DNA of 17,008 nucleotides from Jimgerdemannia flammicorona (taxonomy: Eukaryota; Mucoromycota; Endogonomycetes; Endogonales; Endogonaceae). The stretch covers positions 1-17,008 of the forward strand of contig RBNI01002970.1 of the NCBI GenBank assembly GCA_003990745.1, written 5' to 3'. This document shows, in pieces, positions 8,299-17,008 of the stretch. Each line of letters opens with the position of its first letter. Positions within the stretch are counted from its first letter, which is position 1. The position numbers and the translations under genes are program-made. The notes beneath the pieces are model-generated. The model was given only the letters and a program-made list of their open reading frames with translations. It had not been told where the DNA came from and ran no database searches.

Positions 8299-8757
8299 TA
8301 ATTTTACAGTCATATTTAGTCTTAGTATATTTTTGCATCTTTTAGTTAGTCTTTTCTTATCATTTCTTGAACATTCTACTATGTTCTATTATCTTCTACT
8401 TACTTAGAAACCTTCTCTCAGTACCCAGACACCACTAGAATATTCTTGTCTTTCTTTGGTACCAAGTATCTTATCTTAGCTAGTTATGGAATCTTTCAGA
8501 ATATTATAGAATAGTATTAGTCAGCTTTATCAAGAACCTATTTCTTGGCATTTCTCTTTCTTTCCAAGATTCTTTCAGATCTTTCTTTCAGATTATATAT
8601 AAATATCCTTATTCTCTATCTGAATAAAGCTCAGAATATTTTCTCTCAGAAATCCTTTGAGAATACTTGAACCTTTAAGTATCTCTTTGCACTACTTTAG
8701 GTCAACTAGAACTTCCAGATTTAGTCACTTCCTTTTAAAGAAACTAGAACCATTACA
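8294..8757 (+). repeat. Putative 3' LTR of the gypsy element
   Basis: The segment begins TGTAAT directly after the polypurine tract and the best matching end is ATTACA at 8752-8757, giving a 464-bp LTR with 6-bp inverted termini. Inside are a TATA-like TATATATAAA at 8593-8602 and AATAAA at 8623-8628, in the order expected for promoter and polyadenylation signal. No second copy is available for comparison, so the right end is a prediction; TTACA at 8822-8826 is a weaker alternative. Confidence 0.65.
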
Positions 8758-9156
8758 CTTTTCAAGAACTTCACCAAGGTTGTATCCTTCACCTCCTAGG
8801 CCAGAAGTCCTAGAATTATCCTTACAATCACTATTAGATCTCAGAAGTACAGCATAATGGCAAATTCAGATCTCAATTTCTTGAGTAATAAAGCTGTCAT
8901 TAGTCTCATTACATCATCTGCCAGATCTGCAGGCCTCATGCCCACTTTCTGTCTAGGTCCACCATCAACTATTATATCTAGATTTTTTTTCCAGATTAGT
9001 AGTCCCCCTGTCATCAGCAGTCCCACTTTCTCCAGCTCCTACTCCCTCCTCCCTACTACTCTCACTACTATGGGCCACTCCACCAGACCCAGCAGTTCTC
9101 ACCATCTCCTTGTCCTTTCTCAGCCAGCCCTCTAGTCTAGTTACTGGATAATTCTC
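8758..9156 (-). other. Spacer with decayed minus-strand coding-like remnant
   Basis: The minus strand is open for 61 codons from 9026 to 8841, with a basic, leucine-rich helical stretch (ADLADDVMRLMTALLLKKL). Upstream of it, 9135-9030 reads Ser/Glu/Gly-rich in a second frame; downstream another frame reads on toward 8760. I cannot assign it. Because the gypsy element lies between this and the minus-strand LINE ORF1 fragment at 2835-3250, it may be the N-terminal part of that same ORF1. A 92-codon plus-strand frame at 8857-9135 is low-complexity Ser/Pro and probably the mirror. An 8-T run lies near 8984-8991. Confidence 0.35.
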
Positions 9157-9262
9157 TTTTTTTTTTTTTTATAGTCACTTGGACTCTGCCATTTATTATC
9201 AATCTATTAATAAGTTTACAGTAACTCCTCCCACTACCCAATCCCCATAGAGGAGCCTCTCT
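9157..9262 (-). other. LINE A 3' UTR and poly-A tail
   Basis: On the minus strand this reads a Cys-Pro-free UTR with CCTCTATGGGG, AATAAA at 9197-9192, the hairpin AGTCCAAGTGACT (plus-strand 9173-9185), then TAT and 14 A. The same order occurs in copies B and C. No target-site duplication was found between its left flank (ending GGATAATTCTC) and plausible right flanks. Confidence 0.85.
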
Positions 9263-9291
9263 CTACATTACTACAAATAAAGACCATCTTC

Positions 9292-12200
9292 TCACTCACT
9301 ACTCTCACCCTTCCCCCACTCTGCCAACAGATCTTCTCTACTAAGCGATACCTTTGCCTACCCTGCAACCCTCAACCAAACCACCAGCCTGTCAAGGCAT
9401 CTTCTATAAGGCTAAGCCAATGCAGCAACTGATCCCCCAAGCCCAGTCTCCTCCTATCTTCAAAAATAAATAGCCAGTAACTGGCCAGCCCCACCCATAT
9501 TACCAAAACCCAGCCTAAGGTAAGTCACTCCTTTCTCACCCCCTCCACCAGTCTATCCCTCAGATCCTCCCACTGACCCCATGTGCCATCTCTCCTATAT
9601 ACTACTCCTAAATGATCCCCAATAGCTTGCCAGAAGTCACTAAGTACCTTGCACTCTCCTAGCCAATGTTCAGGTATCTGTATGTATCCCTCTTCCTACC
9701 TTACATTGTGGCACTCCTTACAGTCAAAACAACTCCTCTTGATAAGGTGACCTAAGCAGAAATTGAGTATTACATTCCTCCTCAACATGTGCCATCAGAC
9801 CACTCAGTACTTTAGTAGTATCCACCCCTATACCTTGGCACTCTAGGCTTACATGCCATGCCAGTTCCAATCTTCACCAATATCTACTCTCTGCCATCTA
9901 CTAGGCCACAGATCCTGGCCTTGTCCCCATTGGTAGTCTATCTCTTTACTAATATTGAACTCAATTAAGGAAATGTCTCCCAGCAGTACTTAGTCCCATT
10001 TCTGCATTTCTGGGTCCCAAGCTACCTCTCCTTTATTCCTCTGCCAATGAATTTCAATACAGTGTACCCTCTGCTACTCTCCACCAGAAGCCTTTATACT
10101 GTAGTTGTGCAGTATTCTGAAGCCCAACCAATAATAGGAGATCTTCTATCAAGCCTCTTAGTGAGAACCTCATATCTTAGACCTTCTGCAATAGGGGGAC
10201 CCAACTGCCTCTCTCAACTCTACTGCTCTCTTTAACCACCATGCTCTCAAGCAGTGCAGTTTTTTCAGAAAGTTGACCAGCTCAAGCCCTCCTCTCACCA
10301 CCAGTAAGGACAAGACCTCCCAACTGATCTGACTCCTTCTTCTAGCCCAGATCTACCCCTTGGCCAGCTTCATCAATCACTTTACTACTCAGGCTGGGAA
10401 GTCCAGATGATAAGCCAGATACCATAACTTCAGCAGCCAATAGACATTCAAAATTGAGACATGCCCTGCTAGAGACAAGTGATGACCCCCCCAGCTCTGC
10501 AGGGTCTCTCTCCAGATTCCAACCCTCTGCTTCTACTAATATCTAGGTAGCACTGACCCATATACTGATAAATAAATATCCAAGTACCACACTATCTTGC
10601 CAGTAGAGACAATTGTTCTGATAATATCCCCTCCTATCAGGCTATTGCCCAATACCATTGTTTCACACTTGTGCTAATTGAGTTTAGCCCCAGAGTTCTC
10701 CTCATACCACTCCACCATCTCCTTAAGCTCCTTGACATCAGCAATGGACTCCAGACCAACTACTATATTATTGGCAAAGGCCCCTACTTTTTACCCAATT
10801 CCAAAGACAGAGAGCCCCACTATCTTCCACCTGATCCTATCCATTAGGGGTTCCAGAGAAAGGGTATATAGAATGGGGGACAGTGGGTCCCCCTAGGGTA
10901 TACCCCTACCCAGGGGAAATGATACCCCTCTATGTCTATTATATATGAGTGTAGCCCTACTCTCTTCCAGTAGGCTAATTATTGCTGACCAGAACTAGTG
11001 TAGTACCCCAGTCCTATCTAATACTTTCGCCAGCCAGACTTGCTGCACCTGGTCATAGGCCTTTTCCTGGTCTAAAAATACCAATTACCCATCCAGTCTA
11101 CAAGCTTGTATCCCTTCAATAACTCTATGTATCCAGGCTATGTCATCTCTAATGAGCCAGCCTCCTACAAAGCCCCTCTGCTCAACACCCAAGACTTACT
11201 AGGCCACCTTCTGTAGCCTTGCAACCACCACCTTAGTTACCAACTTTCTGTCCATATCTAGCAGCATAATTGGCTGCCAGTTCTTCCAGTCCTCTTGCCT
11301 TTCTTTGTTCTTGTACAGCAATGTTACCAGCCCCAGATCCTGCTCCCCCACCCATCTCTCTATCTGTAAAATAGAGCCACACAGTGCCATTATCTCACCT
11401 AGTACCCACTATCTTCTTCCAGAAGTCTCAGGGTAGACCATCCTCTCCAGGTACTGTATCTGGGGTTATCATGGCAAGAACTTGGTGGATCTCTTCCTCC
11501 TGTACTGGCAACACCAAGTTGTCCAGTCCATCTACTTGTAGAGGGTACCAATTCTCTAATGTTCAGTCAATAGCAGCAGCATCTGCCCCACCCTCCTCCT
11601 CACTCCACAATCTACTCCATCGCCCCTTTAATGAACCAAGAATGTCCTGTATACTATGCACCAGTATATCATCAGAGTCAATCACTCCTTCTCACCTTTA
11701 CTGTACTCTTCTCACCTGAAGGACCCTCATGAGATACTTAGAGGGCCTCTCCCCTTCCTTCAGACCCTGCCAATGAAGCCATGCTGCCATGCTCTACACC
11801 CTTGCCTCCTCCTCATCCTGCAGCACCTGTTACAATTCACCTATCTTCATTTTTACTCTTATTTGTCTCCAATCCTCTTTCCCCTCTCCCATCACTAGTC
11901 CTGCCCAATCCTCTAAGAGTTTAGTCATTTGAACAGAAGCCCATCTCACCTGCCACCTCTTCTGCTTCCCAATCTCCCTACCAATTTCACTTCAGTAGAC
12001 CCTGGCCATCTCTTTTATTCTCAACCACTGAACACCAACTGGGGTACCTTCCTGTCTCCAGCTCTCTACCCTCAGTTGAATGTCTTCAGCCCACTCATCC
12101 CACCAGATCTGATTATCTAATAAAGAGAAATTGAGGTGTCAATGTCCAGATCCATCCCCACTCTCCCAAAAATACCCCTGCCCTAACAGCCCCTAATGAT

Positions 12201-12890
12201 CTGACCAAGGGCATTATTCCACCTCTAACAACTTCCAAATATCCCATCCCCAGCAGCTGGCTGTCAACATCCAATCAATCCTCATCCCCAGGCCCTCTGC
12301 TCAGTATGTATATATCCTCCTATCTCCCCAGTACTCCCTACCAGTGTCTATCAGAGCACTTAGCCTTTTTACATCCTCCCATACTGCCAGTCCTCTACTC
12401 CTACTCTCAGCTCCCCATCCACTATCTGTCCTATCCATTCATACATCCTGAACCACATTGAAGTCTCCACCAAGCACATCTATCCCAGCCTCCACAAGGA
12501 CTCCACTCTCCTGGAGACCCTTCATCTAATCCACATGCTCACTCTATACAGCAGGACAGTAACAGGAGCCCACTGTGGCCAGCTCTCAACCTGTATGTAT
12601 CCACTCTCTCCAGACCAATCTATCCCCCCAGCTTCTCATATTCTGTATCTTCCCTCTGCCTTTCCAGACCAGAATCCCAATCTTGCCCTTCCAAACTGCC
12701 TCACCTCCCCATTTCTTTGTCTATTCCAGCCTATCCAAATTATCCTCACACCTGACATCTTACAAGAGAAAGAGATTGGCCTCCAATCCCTTCAGCCAAG
12801 TAAAAATGTTCCAATGTCAAGAAGTATCTTATAACCCATTTATGTTCAAAGAAAAAATATTGGTTGTACTATTCATAATGAAATACAGTG
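9292..12890 (-). pseudogene. LINE A ORF2: endonuclease-RT-Cys/His cluster, catalytically dead
   Basis: ORF2 nicks the target and primes reverse transcription. The endonuclease runs about 12858-12190: NING at 12846-12835, GGDFN at 12471-12457, and SDH at 12205-12197. RT follows from about 11480 to 10560: LVTLLYKNK near 11320, then the GDPLSP block with its preceding Gln turned to TAG (10895-10893), and the catalytic box reading FANN instead of FADD (Asn codons at 10772-10767). The C-terminal cluster C-x2-C-x2-CH with H-x4-C is intact at about 9731-9651. The frame ends at TGA 9294-9292. Many stops and several frame changes interrupt it. The start is placed just upstream of NING and is approximate. 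Confidence 0.85.
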
Positions 12891-12974
12891 TATTATCCAG
12901 TCCATTCCTACTGCTCCATATTCATCTCTTCCTGTACTATATCTAGATTATGTTCTACAGTCAATGCCTTCTCT

Positions 12975-14096
12975 TTAGCCCTTCAATCCAGCCAATAGCT
13001 CATTCATCTCTCCATCTGCCTTCTCTTCAAACTCCTCTCAGTACTCCAGGCAGGCCTCCTGCCAGAGCTATAATCTATAATGCTTGGTCTAGTAGTATTT
13101 AGCCCTCTCTCCAGCAACACCTGCCAGTTCTACCTCCCACTCCTTATCCACCTCATACCCTTGCTTCTTCAGATATACTGTAAGGATTTCCACCTTCAAA
13201 GCCAACTCCACTCTATCTCCTTGCAGGACCCATACCCAATGCTCATCACTCATTACTCTCAAGTCCACCTCTCCCAACTCTTCAGCCATCAGATTATTCA
13301 TCATCCAGCACATCCAAAGTAGGTTCTCTATCTTCTTCTCCCCAGGAGTTGCTGGTCTCCTGCCATCCAACATTGTGGTATCAGCCCTGGCACTTGCAGA
13401 CTTATCCCATACCTCTGGGACATCCACCAGCTCCTCCTCTCCAACTGCCACCACTTGTCTTCCATTCACCACCTCAGAAATACCAAATTGCACTTGCTGG
13501 GCCCTCTACATCAGTACATCCTCTACCACTCTGCTTTGGGAAGTCAGATCTTGCCTAATAAGCAGAGTAGGGGTAGGCAATCCCTTCTGGGCCTCCTCCC
13601 AGACCTCAAATATACCATCAGTATATGGGTCATCACCAGGTACTTTCCTGTCCTCTCCTGTCTCCTTCCCTGCACTTCTGCCACCCTCACCAGCCCAGAC
13701 ACTCTCTTTGACACCCCCTATTTCTGCCATTCCACCTACATCCTTTGGTGATCTACCTTCCAGCTTAACCAATAGCTCCTTCTGATGCTTACATCCCTGA
13801 ACTCTTTCTTACTGCCTCTTGTCTACTTGAATCTACTTCCCATCCACTACCTCTAAGTGTATTGACTCCTCAAAGGCCTTCCAAGCCTTTGTCTGCCACT
13901 TCACCACACCACTCAGCTCTTTCAGTACTTCCAACAAATTCTCTTCCTCTTTCTCACTCTTCTTTACCCTCATTACCTTATACAGAATTACCCCCCAGAC
14001 CATCACTGAAGGCCAGTTCCTTGTCTTCCCAGTAGCTTCCTTCCCTGCCAGTCGAATCTGTATATCAACATCTCCAGTCCTGAGCAAGGTTCCTTT
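12975..14096 (-). pseudogene. LINE A ORF1 (Gag-like), 5'-truncated
   Basis: ORF1 of Tad-like LINEs is a Gag-like nucleic-acid-binding protein. Here one frame runs from the truncated start near 14096 (TGDVDIQIRL, NWPSVMVWG, VMRVKKSEKEEEN) to TAA at 12977-12975, about 370 codons with only about seven in-frame stops and no frameshift. It includes open runs of 84, 88 and 134 codons. The middle is low-complexity, rich in Gly, Glu, Ser and Lys (13770-13500). The last third (13340-12980) is Leu/Glu/Lys-rich with likely coiled-coil character. No zinc knuckle was seen. It ends about 120 bases before the endonuclease start. The first 60 residues match fragment D at 2840-3060. It is clearly less damaged than ORF2 downstream. 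Confidence 0.75.
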
Positions 14097-14099
14097 TCA

Positions 14100-16365
14100 G
14101 ACACCATAAGTTGCGGGACTAGGTGACCTGGTGATGCCTGTAAAAGAGGATGAGATCCACCAGGTTCTTGCCATAACAGCCTCAAGTACCACACCTGGGG
14201 AGGATGGCCTACCCTGGGACTTCTGGAAGTAAATGGTTGGAGTCCCAGGTGTGATGGGAGAGATGACGGCATTGTGTGACTCTATTGCAGACAGAGAGAT
14301 GGGTGGGGGAGCAGGATCTCAGGCTGGTGATGCTACTTTATAAGAACAAAGGAAGGTGAGAGGATTGGAAGAACTGGTGGCTGATAATGTTGCTAGATAT
14401 GGACAGAAAGTTGGTGACTAAGGTGGTGGTCGCAAGGCTACAGAAGATAGCTCAGCAAGTTGTAGGTATTGAGCAGAGGGGATTTGTGGGTGGTCAGCTC
14501 ATTAGAGATAGTACAGCCTGAGTACATGGAGTTATTGAAGGGGCTAGAGCCTGTGGACTGAATGGGTGTTTAGTCTTCTTGGATCAGGAGAAGGCTTATG
14601 ACCAGGTGTGATGAGTCTGGCTGGCGAAATTTTTGGATAGAATGGGGGTTCCAATCCAATTTTGGTCAGTAATGATCAGCCTACTGGAAGGGAGTAGGGC
14701 TGCACTCATGTGTAATGGACATAGAGGGGTAGCATTCCCTCTGAGTAGGGGGGTGCCCCAGGGGGACCCACTGTCCCCCATCTTGTATGCTCTTTCCCTG
14801 GAATCCCTAATGGACAGAATTAGGCAAAAGATAGTGAGGCTCTCAATCTATAGCATTGGGTGGAAAGTTGGGGCCTTTGCAGATGACATGGTGGTTGGTT
14901 TGGAGTCAATTGCTGATGTTGAGGAACTCAAGAAGACAGTGGAGTGGTATGAGGAGAACTCTGGGGCGAAGCTGAATTGGCACAAGTGTGAAACAATGGT
15001 GCTAGGCAATGGTCTGGTGGGAGGAGATGTTATAGGAACAATTGTCCCCACCGGTGAGGCAGTGCAGTACTTGGGCATCTATTTGTCAGTCTATGGGTCA
15101 GTTCTGCCCAGGCTTTGGTGGGAGCAGTGAATTGGAATTTGGGAGGAGGACCTGTGGGGTTGAGGGGGAAGACACTTTTCTCTAGTGGGATGGGTCTTGA
15201 TTTTGAATGTATATTGGCTGCCGAAGCTGTGGTATTTGGCTTATCATCTGGACTTCCCAATCTAGGTAATGAAGAGATTGGTGAAGGTGGCCAAGAGATG
15301 GATTTGGGCTGGCAGATGAAGCCAGATTGGTTGGGAGACCTTGTCCCTACTGGTGGCAAGAGGTGGTTTTGGGCTGGTGGACTTTCCCAAACAACTGCAC
15401 TGCTTGAGGGCATGGTGGCTTAAGAGGGTGGTGGAGTTGCGAGGAGGGGGTTGGGTTCCCCTACTGCAGAAGGTCTGGGAGAGGTGGTCATTACCAAGAG
15501 GCTCAACTGGTGACCTTCTCACATTGGTTGGACTTCAGAATACTGCACAATTGTGATATAAAGGTTTCTGGTGGGGGATAGTAGAGGGGGTGCACTACAT
15601 TGATATTTGCTAGAGAGGAAATGAGGGGGAGGAGGCTTGGGGCCCAGTGATGTGGAGATAGGATGGCATACTGTTGGGTGATGTGTCTCTACTTGAGTTT
15701 GATATTGGTGATGGAATAGAATACCAAAGAGGGCCAGGCCAGGATCTGTGGCCTAGCAGTTGGCAAGGAGTTGGAATTGGAGAAGAGTGGGACTGGCATG
15801 GTGTTTGGATCTGGAGTGCCACAGTATGAAAATGGATGCCACTGAAGTACTGGATGGTCTGGTGGCATGTGTTGAGGAGGAATGTAATGCTCAACTTCTG
15901 CTCAGGGCACCTTATCATGGGGGGTTGCTTCGACTGTGAGGAGTGCCATAATGTAGGGCAGGAAGGGGGCTTTGTACAGATGCCAGAACATTGACTAGGA
16001 GAGTATAAGGTATTGGGAGACTTTTGGCAGGTCATTGGGGACTACTTGGGAGTGAGGTGTAGGAGAGATGAAGTATGGGGGAGGTGGGAGGACTTAAGGG
16101 ATTGGTTGGTAGGAGGGGTAGGAAAAGAGTGGATTACCTTAGATTGAGCATTGGCTATTTGGATTAGGCTGGCCGGTCACTAGCTATTTGTTTTTGAGAA
16201 TGGGAGGCAACAGAGCTTGGGGAGCCAGTTGTCATAGTGGCAGAGGCTTATGGAAGATATCTTGACAGGCTGGTGGCTTGGTTGGGGGCTACAGGGGGGT
16301 CAGAGGTACTGCTTAGTAGAGAAAATCTGTGGACAGAGCAGTGGGAGAGTAGGAGTCATGGGTGA
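14100..16365 (+). pseudogene. LINE B ORF2, truncated and frameshifted; RT active-site region open
   Basis: The reading starts in the RT N-terminal region (EDEIHQVLA, TPGEDGLPWDFWK at about 14142-14229). A two-base loss relative to copy A near 14287 shifts the frame. After it come LLYKNKGR, MLLDMDRKLVTKVV and FLDQEKAYDQV (about 14578-14606), with stops near 14357, 14518 and 14607-14612. From 14613 to about 15128 the frame is open: SRGVPQGDPLSPILY (14741-14787) and FADDMVV (14876-14896) with both catalytic Asp. Further frameshifts follow; GGFGLVDFPKQLHCLRAWW near 15364-15420 is a conserved post-RT block. In the terminal cluster (15926-16006) Trp is TGA (15992-15994) and the last Cys is Tyr (16004-16006). 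The end is TGA 16363-16365. Confidence 0.88.
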
Positions 16366-16482
16366 GAGGGTGATCTTTATTTGTGAAGAGGTGGGGAGGG
16401 GCTCCCCTATGGGGATCAGATAGTGGGTAGTGGTATTGTATACTTATTCATAGACTGGTAATAAAGACGGAGTCCAAGTGAC

Positions 16483-16531
<49 letters not shown>
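16366..16531 (+). other. LINE B 3' UTR, polyadenylation signal and poly-A tail
   Basis: The UTR carries a CCCC-TAT-GGGG hairpin at 16404-16414, AATAAA at 16460-16465, a second hairpin AGTC-CAAGT-GACT at 16471-16483, then TAT and an A run at 16486-16531. The long uninterrupted A tail is consistent with a relatively recent insertion by target-primed reverse transcription. Confidence 0.88.
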
Positions 16532-16533
<2 letters not shown>

Positions 16534-16912
16534 ACCTATATAGTATATAGAGTCTGTACAGGTAAATAGACTCTTTCTGGTATGTCTGGCTATTTATACA
16601 GTTTTCTGCAGCAATGGTTACTGGTTACTATACTGTATATTCACATCATCTGGCTAAGTTACTAATTGTTCACATCATCACTAAGATATAATTTGGGTGA
16701 TATGTTTTGGTTTGTTACACTATATAAGGTCTTGCTTATATAAGTATTATAAAATATAGACTACATGTTTCTCTCTGAACTCTTATAGTATATTTATTTA
16801 TATTGGGATAATAGTATATGTACTTATATTATAGATATATATATATTATAGAGTAAGATATTTTATACCAAATATTTTTGCAAGTGAATTTGTCTATACT
16901 ATGAGAGAAGAG
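16532..16912. other. AT-rich spacer between LINE copies B and C, no gene seen
   Basis: No reading frame longer than a few dozen codons and no CpG was noticed. A perfect 7-base inverted repeat AGAGTCT/AGACTCT (16549-16555 and 16568-16574, 12-base loop) lies just after the poly-A. Around 16715-16760 is a promoter-like stretch with ACTATATAAGG and TTATATAAG, and 16790-16865 is dense in TATA steps. An old solo LTR or ordinary AT-rich intergenic DNA are both possible. Confidence 0.5.
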
Positions 16913-17008
16913 ATAATCACTTGGACTCCAACTTTATTACCATTCAGTCTATATTATACTAATATAACTCTATCCCTCACCTAATCCCATATAGGGCCTC
17001 TCCCCCCC
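16913..17008 (-). mobile_element. LINE copy C, 3' end only, minus strand, runs off the window
   Basis: Read on the minus strand, the segment gives the same 3' UTR as copies A and B: GAGAGGCCC, a CCC-TATAT-GGG variant of the first hairpin, AATAAAG, then GGAGTCCAAGTGATTAT. Unlike A and B it has no A run after TAT; the neighbouring bases read CTCTTCTC. It may have lost its tail or been joined here by rearrangement. The rest of the element should lie to the right of the window. Confidence 0.82.

Larger units (their letters stand above)
3244..8757 (+). mobile_element. Ty3/gypsy chromovirus LTR retrotransposon with dUTPase, decayed, 5' LTR missing
   Basis: The element runs from a Gag-like frame through dUTPase, protease, RT, RNase H, integrase and chromodomain to a polypurine tract and a putative 3' LTR. 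RT-RNase H before integrase is the Ty3/gypsy order, and the chromodomain after integrase places it among chromoviruses, which are common in fungi. No copy of the LTR start (TGTAATAATTTTACAG) occurs upstream of Gag, so the 5' LTR and primer-binding site are absent. The sense strand is A- and C-rich, unlike the purine-rich LINE sense strands nearby. About fifty in-frame stops and two frameshifts make it non-functional. The left boundary is uncertain by some tens of bases. Confidence 0.9.
9157..14097 (-). mobile_element. LINE copy A (Tad-like non-LTR retrotransposon), minus strand, nearly full length
   Basis: On the minus strand the order is ORF1, apurinic-type endonuclease, reverse transcriptase, C-terminal Cys/His cluster, a 3' UTR of about 120 bases with AATAAA (plus-strand TTTATT at 9192-9197) and a poly-A tail (14 T at 9157-9170). 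This is the layout of fungal Tad-like LINEs. The 5' end lies inside ORF1, since fragment D reads further upstream, so A is 5'-truncated near 14097, where copy B begins in the opposite direction. The sense strand is G/A-rich. ORF2 holds many stops; only three CpG were noticed in it. Confidence 0.9.
14100..16531 (+). mobile_element. LINE copy B, plus strand, 5'-truncated at the RT
   Basis: From about 14100 the plus strand matches the reverse complement of copy A from about 11530 down to 9157, ending with the same 3' UTR and an A run of about 46. Homology at the left edge is already weak by 14107, and the ORF1 and endonuclease parts are missing, as in the common 5'-truncated LINE insertions. It retains more CpG than any other part of the window (about ten by eye) and an open RT core, so it is probably the youngest insertion here. 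Together with A it forms a head-to-head inverted repeat. Confidence 0.9.

Noticed and set aside
8857..9135. 92-codon plus-strand open frame starting MANSDLNF
   Set aside because: It is low-complexity Ser/Pro-rich sequence on the pyrimidine-rich strand; the minus strand reads more like protein (ADLADDVMRLMTALLLKKL). A real small gene cannot be excluded but is not supported.
11384..13785. Several plus-strand open frames of 60-136 codons
   Set aside because: They lie opposite LINE A endonuclease, RT and ORF1 on the minus strand and consist of Ser/Pro/Leu-rich antisense translation.
15610..16035. 141-codon minus-strand open frame within LINE B
   Set aside because: The plus strand here encodes the LINE C-terminal region including the Cys/His cluster; the minus frame is Ser/Pro/Thr-rich, typical of an antisense shadow.
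9157..16531. Twin-priming 5' inversion of a single LINE
   Set aside because: Twin priming gives non-overlapping parts of one element in opposite orientation. Here both arms carry the RT-to-tail region and both have their own tail, so two copies are needed.
14100..16531. Copy B inserted into copy A
   Set aside because: If so, the missing 5' part of A's ORF1 should continue after the poly-A at 16532; that sequence is AT-rich and unlike ORF1 fragment D.
1..17008. tRNA, rRNA or other structured RNA genes
   Set aside because: No cloverleaf-like or rRNA-like segment was noticed by eye; a covariance-model scan was not possible.

Overview
The window looks like a piece of repeat-rich, silenced nuclear DNA from a filamentous fungus (probably Dikarya; class not decidable from sequence alone). 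The evidence is a chromodomain Ty3/gypsy retrotransposon, several copies of one fungal LINE family of Tad-like layout, no intact host gene, almost no CpG (about twenty by eye in 17 kb), and reading frames broken in a consistent way: Gln CAA/CAG to TAA/TAG, Arg CGA to TGA, Trp TGG to TAG/TGA, Cys TGT/TGC to TAT/TAC, Asp to Asn. These are C-to-T changes at CpA and CpG on both strands, as expected from repeat-induced point mutation (RIP) and/or deamination of methylated C.

Layout, left to right. (1) 1-21 is a poly-A run, perhaps the tail of a LINE lying left of the window. (2) About 1-2625 holds two decayed minus-strand reading frames that I cannot assign to any family; this is the least explained part. 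(3) 2656-2826 is a tandem-repeat patch, mostly a 32-bp unit. (4) About 2835-3250 is a minus-strand fragment of a LINE ORF1 (copy D). (5) About 3244-8757 is a Ty3/gypsy chromovirus with no 5' LTR. Its single Gag-Pol frame reads Gag, CCHC knuckle, dUTPase, protease, RT, RNase H, integrase, chromodomain and a roughly 110-codon extra tail, followed by a polypurine tract and a putative 464-bp 3' LTR. (6) 8758-9156 is a spacer with minus-strand coding-like remnants. (7) About 9157-14097 is LINE copy A on the minus strand, from ORF1 through endonuclease, RT and the C-terminal Cys/His cluster to a poly-T (its poly-A). (8) About 14100-16531 is LINE copy B on the plus strand, 5'-truncated at the RT and ending in about 46 A. 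(9) 16532-16912 is AT-rich with no gene seen. (10) 16913 to the end is the 3' end of a third minus-strand copy, C.

A and B stand head to head, with the shared RT-to-tail region as a large imperfect inverted repeat. They carry different lesions: A has FADD changed to FANN in the RT, while B keeps FADD but has lost a zinc-cluster Cys. No element appears autonomous. The gypsy frame has about fifty in-frame stops and two frameshifts, yet keeps most catalytic acids (PR Asp, RT YLDD, IN D,D-35-E). The points of most interest are the dUTPase between Gag and protease, the unidentified minus-strand gene pair, the extra Pol tail running into the LTR, the head-to-head LINE junction, and two small hairpins conserved at the LINE 3' ends.
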